From assembly GCF_009688945.1 (NCBI RefSeq), contig NZ_AP021874.1:4030001-4094000 (forward strand): 64,000 nt of DNA. Reading direction: 5' to 3'. Position 1 is the first letter of the stretch, and each line of letters starts with the position of its first letter. The position numbers were made by a program, and so were the translations under genes. Of the stretch, positions 34,970-44,618 are shown one piece after another. The stretch comes from Desulfosarcina alkanivorans (GTDB lineage Bacteria; Desulfobacterota; Desulfobacteria; Desulfobacterales; Desulfosarcinaceae). The notes below the pieces were generated by a model. That model was not told the DNA's origin. It saw only the letters and a program-made list of their open reading frames with translations, and made no database searches.

Positions 34970-35422
34970 TCAATTTACAGATAATACCCTTGCTATATCG
35001 AGAACAGTATTATTTCCAACATATCCAATAGCGTTAGGTGTCTCATCAATAAAAGTGAGAAGTTCATTTTCATTATTAAATTTTCTAGGAAACTTTCCTT
35101 TGCCTGTAAACACTATTCTTTTCCAATAATTATTAAATTGAGAGACACTTTTACCTATGTACATTTTCAGGAATTTTTCATGTACATCACCTGACTCATA
35201 AATGACAAAAATAATTCTATTTCCGTCGTTCCATTTCGTTTTTTTTCCAAGATATATATTTTTCAATTCATGTTTACTCAACGAATCAATGCTTAAATTT
35301 GGATTAGCTATTATGTTGATATCATCTGCAAAAGCGATAGGTGTTAGTATAAAAGTATTCATAATGCAAAAAAAACCGAATCCGACCATGATTATCGCTG
35401 TATTCAATAGATTTTTTCTCAC
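34970..35422 (-). CDS. Half-size PstS-like periplasmic binding protein
   Basis: 150 residues with a long signal peptide (mature end near FADDINIIANPN). The remainder, LSKHELKNIYLGKKTKWNDG, VHEKFLKMYIGKSVSQFNNY and the C-terminal FIDETPNAIGYVGNN, matches part of the PBP_like/PstS fold: the TPNAIGYV strand-turn and IYLGKKTKW are hallmarks. A normal PstS has ~330 residues in two lobes; this is about one lobe. AGGAGGG before the ATG gives a strong start. It follows the receiver-kinase gene after 82 bp and precedes a porin and a chemoreceptor. It probably binds an oxyanion and signals, because no pst permease is present. Confidence 0.82.
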   Translation of the reverse strand: MRKNLLNTAIIMVGFGFFCIMNTFILTPIAFADDINIIANPNLSIDSLSKHELKNIYLGKKTKWNDGNRIIFVIYESGDVHEKFLKMYIGKSVSQFNNYWKRIVFTGKGKFPRKFNNENELLTFIDETPNAIGYVGNNTVLDIARVLSVN

Positions 35423-35447
35423 ATGACCCTCCTGTTAAGGTTTTTGA

Positions 35448-35469
35448 TTTAAATATAATTATATTTAAA
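35448..35469. repeat. 22-bp perfect AT palindrome
   Basis: The 22 bp from 35448 to 35469 are a perfect palindrome made only of A and T (half TTTAAATATAA). It lies between the receiver-kinase stop and the PstS-like start. It has no T-run and no loop, so it is more likely a protein-binding site or a cruciform-prone sequence than a terminator. Confidence 0.6.
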
Positions 35470-35504
35470 CTTTTCAGATGATAGTGTTTTAGAAATTGCA
35501 AGTA

Positions 35505-36638
35505 TTAAATTAAGTTATAAACCGGCAATTGAATTGTGAACAATGTCCCCTTACCTATTGTACTAGTGACGTTTATACTTCCATAGCAGTTGTCCACAAC
35601 ACGCTTGACCACCGATAGCCCGAGACCAGTTCCATGACTTTTTGTAGTAAAATATTTATTAAAACATTTATCGATATTATCTGCGGTGATTCCAGAACCA
35701 GAATCCTGTATATGTATCAATATTTTTGTCCCTTCTCTATCTAGTTCCAATTTAATTTTTATCCATTTTTCTACGCTTTCTTCCATGGATTCGATTGAGT
35801 TTAGAATAAGGTTTTTAAATATTTGCTCAATATCAAATTTATTTCCTAAAACAAATTTTTCGTCCTCATCATATTGGTTTAAATCTATTTTCAGTGACAC
35901 CTTTTTAATTGTCATCAAATCTTCAAACATTTTTATAGAACTAATCAACAAAGTTTTAATATCAACAACTTCTTTAGGGCGTTCTTCGTATTTATTAAGG
36001 CTCAATAGTTCTCTATTAATATGGTTAATTTTTTTTGCAGCCGTTAAAATATCCTTAAAAAATTTGATAATAGCATCCTTGTCATCAAGATTAAGCATTC
36101 CCAACTCTGCACTACCGTTAATACAACAAAGCGGGTTGTTAATTTGATGGACTAACATGGAAACATCTTCATTTGAATTTCTTTTAGTCAACTTGTTTTC
36201 CATACTTTTATTTGAATTTTTATTATAACTTTCTACAATTTCAATTATTTTTCTCCTTTGTTTATTGCGTTTATAGTCGCGTTGCTTTAGAGCCTTTTGC
36301 AGCGAATCATGAACCTTATTAATTGATAACGGTTTTTCAAGATAATCATTAACTTCTAATCGAATAGCTGATTTTGTACTTTCAATATTCCCATTTCCCG
36401 TTATCACGATAGATATAATATCAGGCGAACAGGCCTTTATGGTTTTAATAACCTCAAGGCCATTTATATCAGGAAGACACAAGTCGGAAAGTATTACATC
36501 ATATTTTTTATTAGTAGCTTTTTGAATACCATCTTTACCATTTTCAGCTGTGTCAATTTGATATTTTTTAGAATCCAAGCCTAAAGAAAGCGCTTTTCGG
36601 ATTGAAGATTCATCCTCTATGATAAGTATTTGTGTCAT
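35505..36638 (-). CDS. Receiver-histidine kinase protein (REC-HisKA-HATPase), soluble
   Basis: 377 residues from the ATG at 36638, chosen because AGGTGG lies 4 bp upstream; a frame start 13 codons earlier has no such site. The N-terminal receiver (MTQILIIEDESSIRKALSLG, phospho-Asp in YDVILSDLCLPDINGL, Lys in YLEKPLSINKV) is followed by a charged linker and a kinase core with a short H-box, MLVHQINNPLCCINGSAELG, N-box NLILNSIESM, and G-boxes DSGSGI and GTGLGLSVVKRVVDN. There are no membrane segments. A sigma-54 promoter-like site is found 90 bp upstream. It probably takes phosphate from another kinase, or its own activity is gated by the receiver. Confidence 0.9.
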   Translation of the reverse strand: MTQILIIEDESSIRKALSLGLDSKKYQIDTAENGKDGIQKATNKKYDVILSDLCLPDINGLEVIKTIKACSPDIISIVITGNGNIESTKSAIRLEVNDYLEKPLSINKVHDSLQKALKQRDYKRNKQRRKIIEIVESYNKNSNKSMENKLTKRNSNEDVSMLVHQINNPLCCINGSAELGMLNLDDKDAIIKFFKDILTAAKKINHINRELLSLNKYEERPKEVVDIKTLLISSIKMFEDLMTIKKVSLKIDLNQYDEDEKFVLGNKFDIEQIFKNLILNSIESMEESVEKWIKIKLELDREGTKILIHIQDSGSGITADNIDKCFNKYFTTKSHGTGLGLSVVKRVVDNCYGSINVTSTIGKGTLFTIQLPVYNLI

Positions 36639-36724
36639 TTTCCACCTGCCATTTCTTGAATTGCGCATTGAACTCACATTATTTGATAATTGTGAACTGT
36701 CCTATGCTTTTAAAAGTTTTCATT

Positions 36725-36742
36725 CTGCACAACACGTGCCAT
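36725..36742 (-). promoter_or_regulatory. Sigma-54 (-24/-12) promoter
   Basis: On the minus strand the sequence is ATGGCACGTGTTGTGCAG, with GG at 36740-36739 and GC at 36728-36727, exactly 10 bases apart. The consensus TGGCACG-N4-TTGCA is matched except for one base in the -12 region. The transcription start would be about 77 nt before the receiver-kinase start codon. Confidence 0.8.
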
Positions 36743-36846
36743 TTTTATTCCCCAAGCAGGCTAAATATTTTCCATAAAATACAGAGCCTTGCCACGCAGC
36801 ATTCAGTTAGGCACTAAATAAGAATAATTCATTGATTTTGTTAATG

Positions 36847-36889
36847 AGAATATTCTTCTTAAACTATTATAATAGTGTTATAATAGTTT
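36847..36889. promoter_or_regulatory. Putative enhancer sites for the NtrC-type activator
   Basis: A perfect palindrome AGAATATTCT is at 36847-36856, about 106 bp upstream of the sigma-54 -24 element. Next to it is a perfect 12-bp inverted repeat AAACTATTATAA (36861-36872) / TTATAATAGTTT (36878-36889) with a 5-nt centre. Close relatives of AGAATATTCT occur at similar distances before the other two sigma-54-like promoters at 47.1 and 49.4 kb. Confidence 0.6.
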
Positions 36890-37343
36890 ATTATCAGAAT
36901 TATTGTAGAAATTAATCTGTTAAATAAAATGATTAGAATGGCAATTCTATAAGAAGGAAGGCGTTAATTGATACAAACCACATGACACTGAGCAGGCCTT
37001 TTCCTAAAACGTAAAAGCCTTTCACCAATGCAAAAAGGGTGGATAATAAACTTGTAAAACGAAATAAGGAAGAATTGTAGCATTAATAATGAATTCTTAA
37101 ACTCTTATTAATTGGGGCATGCGGAACAATTAAAATGCAATGATAAATTTACTAAAGTTTGCTAATTATAGTCCATTATGTGCATGCAAACACATCAATT
37201 CTTACCAAACTTTTTCACCTTATGACAATAATACCATGTACAAAAACAATTTTTTGAATACTTTAGCTTCACTGGTAAATGGATTTTGAGAGTCATTGAT
37301 TTAAAGTAACGAAGAAACTAAGTATTAATATTTGTACTCGTTT
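36890..37343. other. AT-rich intergenic region
   Basis: About 450 bp between the end of the REC-PAS kinase gene and the enhancer region of the receiver-kinase gene. No reading frame of note. A dyad ATGTG-N8-CACAT sits at about 37177-37194. It could hold the end of the upstream operon transcript, but no T-run hairpin was found. Confidence 0.4.
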
Positions 37344-38960
37344 TCACAAAGGTAATTCAATAATAAATGATGATCCTTCACCGGGATCGCTACTAACAGA
37401 TATCGTTCCGCCATGTTGTCGGATAATTTGGTTTGATATGGCAAGGCCCAGCCCCAATTGGGAATGTTTTGTAGAAAAAAAGGGATCAAAAATATGGGAC
37501 AAATGCTTTGATTGTATTCCATGGCCATTATCAACCAATTGAATAAATACGGCTTCCCTTCCATGTTTGAAAGTAGAAGATCCCTTGAAGGTCTTAAAAT
37601 CGATACGGCCACCATTTTTAACGCTCTCATTGGCATTGCATAATAAATTGTCTATTACTTGCCTAATTTCTTTTCGATCACCAAAAATAGGTGGCAGATT
37701 TCTTGCCAAAGAGCAGTTAATTTTTACTTTTCCAAGTTCTGCAAGTCTACCGTTAATCGTATCTTCAACCAATGAATTTAAATCTAACGCAATTTTTGAT
37801 GATATTGATTTCTCTCCGTATTTAATCAACTTCTTGACAATTTTAGCGATCCTTTTTACGTTATGGGACATATCTCTATATATTTCCAGTTGCTCATCCG
37901 TTGGATTGAATTTATTCCTGTCGCTCAACACATCAAGGAACAAATTCAATCCAGCCAATGGATTCCTGATTTCGTGCGCAAAACCGGACGATAATTGTCC
38001 CAAAGATGACAGTCTTTGTATTCTATTGATCATTTCTTGATCCCTCTTTTTTTTAGAAATATCAGATATACGGATAACTAAAGCGGTAACTGTTTTATTA
38101 TCCTTAATCGGATATACGTCGATCTGATTGACCGAGCTTTTATTTGAGGGATGGTTTTTTTCGATAGAAACCGCGTTACCGTTCGATATAATTGAACGGA
38201 TTTCATCGTTATCCAAAGGGTAATATCCTGACAGCATAAGACTTTTAAATGGTTTTCCAATCGCATCCTGTAATTGCATTTCGTAGAAATCAGCTGCAGC
38301 TTTGTTAAGCATTTTAACAATCAAGTCGTTTCCTAATAAGAGCATCGGTTCTGCAAACCCGTCGATAAGGGAATGCAAAAGTAAAGTTTTCTTTTTAATT
38401 TCAATTTCATATCTTTTTCGAATTTCAATTTCAGCTTCTATTTTTTCGTTTTTTGAATTAAGCTGTGCATTGGTTTTTTTGAGGTCTTGAATAAAAGCTC
38501 TATTTTCAATTCGCAACCTCCTTCTTTCAAAAGCTTGTTGGATAGTATAAAGTAGTTCGTGAATATTTTCTAGTGGTTTTGTCAAATATCCAAAGGCGCA
38601 ATACTCTTTTAGGGCATTAATTACATTCTCAACGGAGGCAAATCCTGTTAGAATGATTACTTCTACATCTCTGTCCAAACGTTTAACTTGTTTTGTAACT
38701 TCCAGGCCATCTATACCTGGCATCCGCATGTCTGTAATAACCAAACCGAATTTATTTTCATTAAAAAGCTCTATTGCTTCCTCTCCACAAGATGCACAAT
38801 CGGTATTGTAGCCCTCTAAGGTAAGAATAGTATTTAACGTGTTTAATATATCTGGTTCATCATCGACAATAAGAACATTTAAATTAGTATCCTTTGAAAC
38901 AACCAACGATGTAATTGTGTCCTTATATTTATTTTTATGTCTTTTGTTTATATCTTGCAT
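37344..38960 (-). CDS. Receiver-PAS-histidine kinase protein, soluble
   Basis: 538 residues. An N-terminal receiver spans ~25-145 (LNVLIVDDEPDILNTLNTIL, phospho-Asp in FGLVITDMRMPGIDGLE, Lys in GYLTKPLENIHELL). A coiled linker with many charged residues (~145-200), a PAS domain (~200-310; SLIDGFAEPMLLLGNDLIVK) and a HisKA-HATPase core follow: H-box LSSGFAHEIRNPLAGLNLFL, N-box NLLCNANESV, G-boxes DNGHGI and GLGLAISNQIIRQHGG. No membrane segment. It lies 92 bp after the 1092-residue PAS kinase gene and ends the TolC-led operon. The receiver-first order resembles the receiver-kinase at 35505-36638. Confidence 0.92.
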   Translation of the reverse strand: MQDINKRHKNKYKDTITSLVVSKDTNLNVLIVDDEPDILNTLNTILTLEGYNTDCASCGEEAIELFNENKFGLVITDMRMPGIDGLEVTKQVKRLDRDVEVIILTGFASVENVINALKEYCAFGYLTKPLENIHELLYTIQQAFERRRLRIENRAFIQDLKKTNAQLNSKNEKIEAEIEIRKRYEIEIKKKTLLLHSLIDGFAEPMLLLGNDLIVKMLNKAAADFYEMQLQDAIGKPFKSLMLSGYYPLDNDEIRSIISNGNAVSIEKNHPSNKSSVNQIDVYPIKDNKTVTALVIRISDISKKKRDQEMINRIQRLSSLGQLSSGFAHEIRNPLAGLNLFLDVLSDRNKFNPTDEQLEIYRDMSHNVKRIAKIVKKLIKYGEKSISSKIALDLNSLVEDTINGRLAELGKVKINCSLARNLPPIFGDRKEIRQVIDNLLCNANESVKNGGRIDFKTFKGSSTFKHGREAVFIQLVDNGHGIQSKHLSHIFDPFFSTKHSQLGLGLAISNQIIRQHGGTISVSSDPGEGSSFIIELPL

Positions 38961-39052
38961 AACGGCACCCTTTTTGATGGGCTCAATTCAGTCAGTGTCT
39001 TCTTAATTAAAACTTCAACAACAATTTTATACGAAATTAACAATTCTACTAT

Positions 39053-42000
39053 TTATTTTTTAACTGGAAGTTCTATCGTGAAGGTTGTGCCCTTGCCAAT
39101 AGTACTTTCGCAACTAATATGACCGCCATATTTTTCAACTATCTGATGACAGATCGCAAGCCCCAAACCAGTACCATATCTCTTTCCCTTGGTAAAAAAG
39201 GGCTCCCAGATCTGTTTTATATCGGTAGGATTTATACCTGGACCGTTATCTTTGACTTTGATAATAATATTACTATCATTTTTTTGGTTATCATTATTTA
39301 TTTTACAAGCATTTATATTAACAGCTCCTTTTGTTCCTATGGCTTCTATAGCATTTTGAATTAAATTTCCAAATACTTGTTGAATCCCAACGGGATCACC
39401 CCAAAAAACATCTATATTGTCCGCAATAGATACTTCACAATCTATTTTCTTTCTTCTAAATTTATCTGACCATAAACGGATTGTATCATTTATTAAATTT
39501 TTTATATCTATATTGCCTTCATTTGTGACTGTAGGTCTTGAAAAATCAAGAACACGGCTAATGATATTAGCGATCCTATCTACATTTTCCTTTAATTCTT
39601 TTAAAATATCTTCAACTTGGTCTGATTTATCAGTCAACACTTGATCGCACAGAATATCTAAAAATAATGATATACTCGACAAAGGATTTCTAATTTCATG
39701 AGCGATGCCGGCGGATAGATGGGCCATTGATGATAAGCGATCTGCTCGCATTAATTGTTCCTGGATAATTTTTTGCTCAGTAATGTCCATGAGGATTCCA
39801 ATCAGCCCAATAATTTTCCCATGCTTATTGGCTATCCTCTTCAATCTGAACCAACCGGTTTTATTACTAGCAAGCTTTAATTCGAATTCTGAGGTCTCCC
39901 CATTTAAGACCGATCTATAAAGATATTTAGCCTGTTGTAGAGATTGTTTTTCTACACATTTGAATATACTACTATTAATTATTTTTCCAACTGGCAAATT
40001 GACTATCTCGGCAAATTTTTCTTCATTGTTGACATTTCTAATTGTTGCACTTGAATCAACTTCATAAGCGATTATGGGTAGGCTCTCCCAGAGTGCTTTA
40101 AATTTTACTTCAGATTGTCGAATAGCCTCTTTCATCTCGGAATACTTTGTAAGATCGATATGATAACTCAAAATTGCTTGGTTTTCCTCGACCCGAATGG
40201 GAACAGATCGTATAATAACGGGAAATTCGGAACCATTTTTTCTTTTCATCGTTATTTGATATGGCTTAACAACTTCTTTTTTATAATGTTTATATAAATT
40301 TTTCTTGACCAGCGATCGGTGTTTTGGTGGAATAACTAATTTTATCCAATCGAAGGAATTGGATTGCATTTCGTCAAGTGTCCAACCTAGTTTCTCTATT
40401 ACGGTTTTATTGGCATAAAGAACCTTATTTTCCTGAATGATGCTGATCATATCCGGACAGGTATCTACAAGCATATGGTATCTATTTTCGCTTTGCCGAA
40501 GCGATTCAACAAGGCCTTTTTTTTCCTCATCCAATGCCATGCTGTGCAGTGCAAAGGCAATATCCTCTGCGATCTCTTTCAGTAGCGATATTTTTTCCTT
40601 TATTTGTTTGCCTGTATGAATATTGTATAAACTAAGGAGGCCATAACTTTTATTATTTTTTAACAAATTGAAGGTAAATACTTGATAATAAAGATTGGAA
40701 TTTTTGTCATAAAAAACGCCACAAAAGGATTCCCGATCAGCAGGTATATCCACCATTGTTTTAAGACAAGCGTCTTGCTTCCAATTAGGAGAAACGCCCT
40801 TTTTAATTTCAGCAATCAGTGAAACCAGATCACCGCCCAATCCTGCACAAGAATTTTCAACCGGTTGTCCAGCATCGTCGAGCAGCTGTATCCAGGCCCC
40901 CTTCATATCGGGGTTCGATGTTAGGATCTGGCAGCTTTTACGCAAGAGCCTTTTCCGATTTTTTTCCCTGACGATCAGTTGATTAACGGCGCGGATGGAA
41001 TACAACGTGGCATTCAGCGATTCAATGGTTTTTGCAGTCTGAACGTACTCGGTGATATCTTGCACTGTACCAAACGCGCTTATCGGGTTCCCGTCCCGGT
41101 CGCGGATGTATTCGGCCACAGCTTTAAAATTTCTAACACCGAGATCCTTGTGTATGATACGGTATGTAACCGTCTGCTCTCCCGAAAATGAAAGGGAGTC
41201 CTGCAATACTTGGATATATTGATCCCTTTCATCCGGGTGTATTATGTCAATCCAGGCATCTAATGATAATGAAAAGCTCGGCTTCGGGTCCAAGCCGACA
41301 AGGTTTAAAAATGAATCCGATGCGATCACATTGTTTGTTGCAATGTCCCACTCCCAACATCCCAGATTTCCCATTCTCTGGGCTTTTCTCAACATCGATT
41401 CTTTTTTCTGAATTTTTTGTAAAAATTTCTTTTTTTCAGTGACATCTCGATTAATACCGCAAAAGCCTTTGAATTGGCCGTCATTTCCAAAAAGCGGTGT
41501 ACCGCTTGTTTCTATCCAAACGAGTTTTCCGTTCTTATGGTGGATTTGGACCTCCAAACCATTTATATTTTCCTTCGCTGCAGAGAGCTTCCGGTACAAT
41601 GAATCGATACGAATGGCCTCCTCGTTTTGAAATAGCTCGCCAATCTTTTTGCCAACAATCTCTTCCGGCGCATAACCCCAAATGTTAGCCACAGCCGGAC
41701 TTGAATAGATTACCTTTCCGTTTGCATCTACTTCCCAGATCCAGTCCTGCGATGTCTCGACCAGGGACCGATACCGCGCTTCATTGTTTTTCAACTCCGC
41801 CGTAATATTATTTTTTTCAGTCTCGTCCTGAATCGTCTCCACTGCACCGATAATATGTCCCTTAGAATCGAACAGGGTTTGCGCCTTTCCCGTGAAATAT
41901 CTGTCAACGCCTTTTCCCTTGAAATTCGGAATCGTGACAGCTGCTGTGATGGCGCTATTTGCGGTTTTAAACTTTTCATACGCTTCATCATGACCATCGC

Positions 42001-42331
42001 GAAGTTGTAATGCCAAATCGAGAAGGGTCGGCTTTGGTTTTCCGTAGAAGGCGCGGCCCACATCAAGAGTCTTTTTTCCCATGATATCTTCAGCCGGAGT
42101 CTCCAAAATTTCCTCCGCCATTCGATTCCAGACAATGACGCGGCCCTCCGCGTTCACGGCCGCCACACCCTGAGGTAAGAACTGAACCATTTGTTCCAGC
42201 AAATTGTTCCTTTCTTTCAACGCATCACGTTCCGCACGCAAACGGGTCTCATTTTGCCGGCCCTTCTCGAAAGCCAGCTCCAAATTAATGACTTTCTTCT
42301 CCAATTTTTCGTAAGATGGTTTTAAGGCCAT
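39053..42331 (-). CDS. Multi-PAS/GAF sensor histidine kinase, soluble
   Basis: 1092 residues without membrane segments. A coiled-coil start (~5-50) is followed by PAS1 (~50-165, FLPQGVAAVNAEGRVIVWNR), PAS2 (~185-300, DWIWEVDANGKVIYSSPAVA), PAS3 (~315-435, GCWEWDIATNNVIASDSFLN), a GAF-like region (~440-610), PAS4 (~625-745), PAS5 (~750-870) and the kinase core: LSAGIAHEIRNPLSSISLFL, N-box NLIQNAIEAI, DNGPGI, GTGLGLAICHQIVEKYGG. Several separate cytoplasmic signals (redox, small ligands) could be integrated. It is the fourth gene of the TolC-led minus-strand operon, 86 bp after the membrane kinase. Confidence 0.92.
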   Translation of the reverse strand: MALKPSYEKLEKKVINLELAFEKGRQNETRLRAERDALKERNNLLEQMVQFLPQGVAAVNAEGRVIVWNRMAEEILETPAEDIMGKKTLDVGRAFYGKPKPTLLDLALQLRDGHDEAYEKFKTANSAITAAVTIPNFKGKGVDRYFTGKAQTLFDSKGHIIGAVETIQDETEKNNITAELKNNEARYRSLVETSQDWIWEVDANGKVIYSSPAVANIWGYAPEEIVGKKIGELFQNEEAIRIDSLYRKLSAAKENINGLEVQIHHKNGKLVWIETSGTPLFGNDGQFKGFCGINRDVTEKKKFLQKIQKKESMLRKAQRMGNLGCWEWDIATNNVIASDSFLNLVGLDPKPSFSLSLDAWIDIIHPDERDQYIQVLQDSLSFSGEQTVTYRIIHKDLGVRNFKAVAEYIRDRDGNPISAFGTVQDITEYVQTAKTIESLNATLYSIRAVNQLIVREKNRKRLLRKSCQILTSNPDMKGAWIQLLDDAGQPVENSCAGLGGDLVSLIAEIKKGVSPNWKQDACLKTMVDIPADRESFCGVFYDKNSNLYYQVFTFNLLKNNKSYGLLSLYNIHTGKQIKEKISLLKEIAEDIAFALHSMALDEEKKGLVESLRQSENRYHMLVDTCPDMISIIQENKVLYANKTVIEKLGWTLDEMQSNSFDWIKLVIPPKHRSLVKKNLYKHYKKEVVKPYQITMKRKNGSEFPVIIRSVPIRVEENQAILSYHIDLTKYSEMKEAIRQSEVKFKALWESLPIIAYEVDSSATIRNVNNEEKFAEIVNLPVGKIINSSIFKCVEKQSLQQAKYLYRSVLNGETSEFELKLASNKTGWFRLKRIANKHGKIIGLIGILMDITEQKIIQEQLMRADRLSSMAHLSAGIAHEIRNPLSSISLFLDILCDQVLTDKSDQVEDILKELKENVDRIANIISRVLDFSRPTVTNEGNIDIKNLINDTIRLWSDKFRRKKIDCEVSIADNIDVFWGDPVGIQQVFGNLIQNAIEAIGTKGAVNINACKINNDNQKNDSNIIIKVKDNGPGINPTDIKQIWEPFFTKGKRYGTGLGLAICHQIVEKYGGHISCESTIGKGTTFTIELPVKK

Positions 42332-42417
42332 TTTGGTTATATCCCCTTTTTTCGAGACCGACGGTAATTTCAGTTTCCGCCATATATCTATGGTTAGGTT
42401 TGGTGCGAATGGGCGTT

Positions 42418-44463
42418 TCAGCCGGCAGTCGGAATCCGAACACGCATCGAAGTTCCCGTAGCATCGGTTTGGGTTACTTTGATGTCTCCCATATGATCCT
42501 TGATGATACCGTAGCTGATTGAAAGGCCCAGCCCCGTTCCTTTGCCCACCTCTTTGGTGGTGAAAAAAGGATCGAAAATCCTGTCCACATCTGCATCACA
42601 AAGCCCAGTTCCATTGTCTCGAACCAGGATGTCTATAAAACGTTGGCCCGCGCCATTGTTGGTTTCTTTTTCTTTTAAAATCATAGGCGTGGTAACTCCA
42701 ACCTTGGTAACAACCTCTATCTGACCTTTATATGAAGGCATTCGGCTTCCCTCTTTCTTTCTCCCGCTCTGCGCTTTGTCTAACGTACGCCTGTTTTGAA
42801 CGGGAGTCAGTTCATTATCGGCTTTTGAAAGGATAGCATCTCGAGCGTTGGCTATTAAGTTCAGTACAACCTGCTCCAACTGATTGTTGTCCCCCAGGAT
42901 TTTTGGGAGATTCGACCCAAATCTCTTCAAGACATTGATACCTCGCAACCGAAGCTGCTCCCCAATAATTAGAAATGAATTATCGATGATTTCGTTAACA
43001 TCCACTTTCTGAAACGTTGCATGAGACTGCCGCGAAAAGGTTCTTAGATGGTTGATGATATTCATCATCCGTTTCGTGTTGCGATCGATTGGCTCCAAAA
43101 GGTTGTTTAGGCTATCAACATCCCCTTTCCATTCTCGGATAAAATGCTTGGTGATTTGCGCGTTGCTTCTTATAACCATCAAAGGTTGATTCAATTCATG
43201 GGCGACTCCGGCCACGAGTTCCCCGATGGAGGCAAGCTTGCCCGACTGGACAAGTTGAGCTTGAGTGTTTTTCAACTCTTCATAAGCGTTCTGCAAGGAT
43301 GTTTCGATCTTTTTTCGATGAGTGATGTCCATTAGCAAACAAATAGCACCATCCATAAAACCAGAATTATTTTTTAAAATCGAACCGGACATAAGTATGG
43401 GGATTTCGTCTCCTCCCCTAATTATTATGGTTCTCTCGATGTTTTTGATAGATTTTTGCTTAAAAATTTGTTCCAACCAGTTCTTTTTAGAGGAGGCGTC
43501 TTTATCAACTATGACATCCTCGAATAGATCTCTGTCATATAACTCCTTGATAGAACATTTAAAAAGTTTCAGGGCCGCATCATTAACCAGTTTAATTTTC
43601 CCATACGCATCCAATACTATCAGCCCTTCGCTCATACTTTGTATGATATTGTCCATATAATCTTTAGAAACAGTTGTTTTCTCAAGACGTTCCGTCATTA
43701 TGTTGAATGAGTTGGCTAGCATTCCCAACTCATCGCTAGTTTTTAGGCTTGCCCTAGCGGACAGATCCCCTTCCGCTACCGACAGGGTCGCTTTTAAGAG
43801 TGAAAGTATCGGGACAGTCAAATTCCTGGCAAAGAAATAGGATCCCAAGATTGCTGCCAACAAACAAAAAAGCCCCAACAACGCAGTTAATTTATAAATG
43901 GATTCTGATTGGTTGTGGAGAGGCTTGAGGGATAACCCGATATAAAGCCAGCCCCATTGGAGGCTAGAATATTGCAGGGGATATGAAAAGCGATAAACTT
44001 CCTTCCCTATCAAGGGGCTATACACCATGTACCCTTCTGCCATCTCGCCTTTTTCAAAACGCCATTCAGAATCGGGATGCTCGTGCATCTCCCATTGTTT
44101 GGAGGTGTGGACCAGTGTAAATCCCCTGTCTCTGGAAACCACTATATAATGGATTCCGGAGCTGTTTCGCAGCACTTCCAAGCAATGTTCGACAATGAAT
44201 TCGTAGTCTTCATCGACAATTGCATTGCCGCAAACTTGGCTGAGAGATGCGGATACACTTCGAGCCTCTGATTCAAGGCTCAGCAGCAACGCATCCCGCC
44301 CTTTGACGATCAATACCAATGAATACAGACCGATGATAACCAAAGAAAACAGCAACAGGAGAACAAAGGTCCGTTGAAAAATACCCCGCTTCTCTCTTAT
44401 AGGACCCTCGCCACCGTTTTCGGAAGAGCTGATTTTCAGGCTGGTTGAGTTAGGAAATCCCAT
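42418..44463 (-). CDS. Membrane sensor histidine kinase with inserted loop in the ATPase domain
   Basis: 681 residues from the ATG at 44463 (GGGAAG upstream); a GTG at 44487 would add 8. Membrane segment 1 is [20 protein letters not shown], the ~140-residue periplasmic domain has [20 protein letters not shown], segment 2 is [25 protein letters not shown] ([20 protein letters not shown]) and H-box [20 protein letters not shown] follow. Between the N-box ([10 protein letters not shown]) and G1 box (VRDNGTGL) lie ~68 residues, about 40 more than in the kinase at 23454-25334, so the ATP lid region is unusually extended. It follows the PhnD-like gene by 155 bp, suggesting the binding protein feeds its periplasmic domain. 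Confidence 0.9.
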   Translation of the reverse strand: MGFPNSTSLKISSSENGGEGPIREKRGIFQRTFVLLLLFSLVIIGLYSLVLIVKGRDALLLSLESEARSVSASLSQVCGNAIVDEDYEFIVEHCLEVLRNSSGIHYIVVSRDRGFTLVHTSKQWEMHEHPDSEWRFEKGEMAEGYMVYSPLIGKEVYRFSYPLQYSSLQWGWLYIGLSLKPLHNQSESIYKLTALLGLFCLLAAILGSYFFARNLTVPILSLLKATLSVAEGDLSARASLKTSDELGMLANSFNIMTERLEKTTVSKDYMDNIIQSMSEGLIVLDAYGKIKLVNDAALKLFKCSIKELYDRDLFEDVIVDKDASSKKNWLEQIFKQKSIKNIERTIIIRGGDEIPILMSGSILKNNSGFMDGAICLLMDITHRKKIETSLQNAYEELKNTQAQLVQSGKLASIGELVAGVAHELNQPLMVIRSNAQITKHFIREWKGDVDSLNNLLEPIDRNTKRMMNIINHLRTFSRQSHATFQKVDVNEIIDNSFLIIGEQLRLRGINVLKRFGSNLPKILGDNNQLEQVVLNLIANARDAILSKADNELTPVQNRRTLDKAQSGRKKEGSRMPSYKGQIEVVTKVGVTTPMILKEKETNNGAGQRFIDILVRDNGTGLCDADVDRIFDPFFTTKEVGKGTGLGLSISYGIIKDHMGDIKVTQTDATGTSMRVRIPTAG

Positions 44464-44618
44464 GATTTCTTCCCGCCACCCTTGCACGGCAACATGTTTG
44501 TTTATTCTTGATCGTTGGCCATTTTCGTTATCTTATGATATCAAGTTCATATTGTAGAAGCCAGCCGGCCGGCAGGCTGCCGAAAGGGCCATCTTGTCCG
44601 CAACCAATTATGCAAAGC

